From: Agromyces aureus
GTDB taxonomy: Bacteria > Actinomycetota > Actinomycetes > Actinomycetales > Microbacteriaceae
NCBI RefSeq assembly: GCF_001660485.1
Contig: NZ_CP013979.1
Coordinates: 3,348,001-3,412,000 of the forward strand
Direction: 5' to 3'
Length of the DNA stretch: 64,000 bases
Position numbers and translations under genes: made by a program. The notes beneath the pieces are model-generated. The model searched no databases. It was not told the origin of the DNA and saw only the letters and a list, made by a program, of their open reading frames with translations. Position 1 is the stretch's first letter, and every line of letters begins with the position of its first letter. Of this stretch, positions 62,549 through 64,000 are shown piece by piece.

Positions 62549-63220
62549 CTACTTGACCGAGCCGCCGGCGGCGACGATCTTCTGCTCAGCCGAGCCGGAG
62601 ACCTTGTCGACGGCGACGTTGAGCTTGACCTGAAGGTCGCCGTTGCCGAGAACCTTCACGCGCTCGTTCTTGCGAACGGCGCCCTTCTCGACGAGGTCGG
62701 CGATGGTGACATCGCCGCCCTTCGGGTAGAGCTCGGCCAGCTTGTCCAGGTTCACGACCTGGTACTCCACGCGGAACGGGTTCTTGAAGCCGCGCAGCTT
62801 CGGCGCACGCATGTGGTACGGAAGCTGTCCACCCTCGAAACCGGGGCGGATGTTGTTGCGGGCCTTCGAGCCCTTGGTGCCGCGACCTGCCGTCTTGCCC
62901 TTGGAACCCTCACCGCGTCCGACGCGGGTCTTGTCCTTCTTGGCACCGGGAGCGGGACGAAGGTGGTGCACCTTCAGAACCTGCTCGCGCTTCTCGGCGA
63001 CGTCCGCCTTGGGGGCCGCCTTCTTGGCAGGAGCCTTCTTCGCGGGAGCCTTCTCGGCGGCCGCGTCGTCGGCCTTCGCAGCAGCGGCCTTGGCCGGTGC
63101 CTTCTTCGCGGCAGCAGCCTTGGGAGCTGCGGCCTTCTCAGCGGCGGGCTTGGCCGCAGCCTTCTTCGCGGGAGCCTTCTTGGGGGCTTCTGCGGTGGCG
63201 TCGATCTTCTCGTCAGCCAT
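62549..63220 (-). CDS. rplO: 50S ribosomal protein L15 with long Lys/Ala N-terminal extension
   Basis: The 223-residue protein has a normal L15 ([39 protein letters not shown] onwards, about 142 residues) behind an extra N-terminal 78 residues built of [23 protein letters not shown] repeats, like histone H1 or TopA tails. ATG 63220 is required, because rpmD ends there (one-base overlap) and no closer start codon with a ribosome site exists. The extension is basic and disordered. Confidence 0.95.
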   Translation of the reverse strand: MADEKIDATAEAPKKAPAKKAAAKPAAEKAAAPKAAAAKKAPAKAAAAKADDAAAEKAPAKKAPAKKAAPKADVAEKREQVLKVHHLRPAPGAKKDKTRVGRGEGSKGKTAGRGTKGSKARNNIRPGFEGGQLPYHMRAPKLRGFKNPFRVEYQVVNLDKLAELYPKGGDVTIADLVEKGAVRKNERVKVLGNGDLQVKLNVAVDKVSGSAEQKIVAAGGSVK

Positions 63221-63405
63221 TAGTCAATCTCCTCAACCTTCACGAGGTGCGCGACCGTGTTGACGTAGCCGCGGTTCTGCGGGTTGTCCTCACGCACGAC
63301 CGACTGGCCGATTCGCTTGAGTCCGAGGCTGCGCAGCGTGTCACGCTGGTACTGCTTCTCGCTCACCTTGGACTTGATCTGGGTCACCTTGAGCTGCTTG
63401 GCCAT
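63220..63405 (-). CDS. rpmD: 50S ribosomal protein L30
   Basis: The 61-residue protein reads [57 protein letters not shown], complete for L30. ATG 63405 shares one base with the rpsE stop (TGATG), and its end overlaps rplO. Confidence 0.97.
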   Translation of the reverse strand: MAKQLKVTQIKSKVSEKQYQRDTLRSLGLKRIGQSVVREDNPQNRGYVNTVAHLVKVEEID

Positions 63406-64000
63406 CAGGCACCTGCCTTCGCTGCTGCGGCGGACTCTGCCGCCTGAGCCTCGGCACGCAGCAGACGGGCCGGTGCGACCTCGTCGTAGTCGAGACCACG
63501 ACGGGCGGCGACGGCGCGCGGCTCTTCGAGCTGCTTGAGCGCCTCGACCGTGGCGTGCACGATGTTGATCGTGTTCGACGACCCGAGCGACTTGCTCAGG
63601 ACGTCGTGGATGCCGGCGCACTCGAGCACGGCACGCACGGGACCACCGGCGATGACACCGGTACCGGGCGATGCCGGGCGAAGGAGCACGACGCCGGCCG
63701 CAGCCTCACCCTGGACGGGGTGGGGAATGGTCGCGCCGATGCGCGGGACGCGGAAGAAGTTCTTCTTCGCCTCCTCGACGCCCTTCGAGATCGCGGTCGG
63801 GACTTCGCGGGCCTTGCCGTAGCCGACACCCACGAGGCCGTTGCCGTCGCCCACGACGACGAGCGCCGTGAAGCTGAAGCGACGGCCGCCCTTGACGACC
63901 TTCGACACGCGGTTGATGGTCACGACGCGCTCGAGGAACTGGCTCTTCTCGGCGTCGCGGCCACCGCGGTCGCGGCCACCCTGGTTGCGGTCGCGACCGC
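63405..64000 (-). CDS. rpsE: 30S ribosomal protein S5 (5' end cut by window edge)
   Basis: The frame is open to base 64000, so the start lies outside. The visible part has a Gly/Arg/Asp-rich head ([12 protein letters not shown]), [52 protein letters not shown] and [41 protein letters not shown], all S5. The C-terminal Ala-rich tail is usual for this group. It leads into rpmD-rplO. Confidence 0.97.
   Translation of the reverse strand, partial: GRDRNQGGRDRGGRDAEKSQFLERVVTINRVSKVVKGGRRFSFTALVVVGDGNGLVGVGYGKAREVPTAISKGVEEAKKNFFRVPRIGATIPHPVQGEAAAGVVLLRPASPGTGVIAGGPVRAVLECAGIHDVLSKSLGSSNTINIVHATVEALKQLEEPRAVAARRGLDYDEVAPARLLRAEAQAAESAAAAKAGA

Overview
The window is a chromosomal stretch of a high-GC actinobacterium, most likely a Microbacteriaceae member close to Agromyces or Microbacterium. 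This rests on the roughly 70% GC, frequent GTG starts, many TANNNT -10 boxes set only 6-7 nt before start codons, the gene order around rpoA, glmS and guaB, a Tad pilus locus beside a 6C RNA and acs, and very many copies of an oligomer built on GGATGCCGCGGCATCC. I ran no database search; family names come from recognising motifs and overall sequence.

Layout. 1-3.4 kb is accessory: the start of a secreted glycosidase with a golvesin-like domain, a lactonase-fold beta-propeller, a broken LuxR-type regulator and a DUF6790 membrane protein, followed by tRNA-Thr(CGU). 3.8-10.2 kb is topA-tmk-holB plus a secreted alpha/beta-hydrolase lipoprotein. 10.4-14.4 kb has a small unknown gene, a VOC protein and a Tad pilus operon. 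14.4-14.9 kb carries a 6C small RNA with its own promoter and a perfect 16-bp palindrome over it. 14.9-24.4 kb holds acs, a glycerophosphodiesterase, a Bax-inhibitor-1-like membrane protein, ldh, guaA-DUF3817, a TetR/VOC divergent pair and SURF1. 24.5-32.3 kb holds glpD, guaB3, an ABC-F ATPase, a MalY-type aminotransferase and guaB. 32.6-38.6 kb is a branched-chain amino-acid ABC transporter (livHMGF plus convergent livK). 38.9-43.4 kb has rarD, groES with two CIRCE-type operators, a THUMP-like methyltransferase and three DUF4190-type proteins. 43.5-52.3 kb has the cell-wall/t6A operon glmS-acpS-alr-tsaE-tsaB-rimI-tsaD, then coaA and glmM. From 52.3 kb to the right edge the minus strand carries translation genes: (rpsE)-rpmD-rplO, secY-adk-map, ptsI, infA-rpmJ-rpsM-rpsK-rpoA-rplQ, truA, rplM-rpsI.

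How it works together. Most of the window is core: ribosome and RNA polymerase, Sec export and N-terminal Met removal, t6A tRNA modification, UDP-GlcNAc and D-Ala supply for the wall, and purine (IMP to GMP) synthesis. The most informative non-coding features are the 6C RNA next to the Tad locus, the recurrent leaderless-start architecture (13 good cases), a 15-codon leaderless leader ORF coupled to SURF1, and two CIRCE-type sites between groES and the methyltransferase. No CRISPR array, insertion sequence, integrase, prophage, or toxin or defence system was seen. Both edge genes are cut: the glycosidase at the left edge and rpsE at the right.
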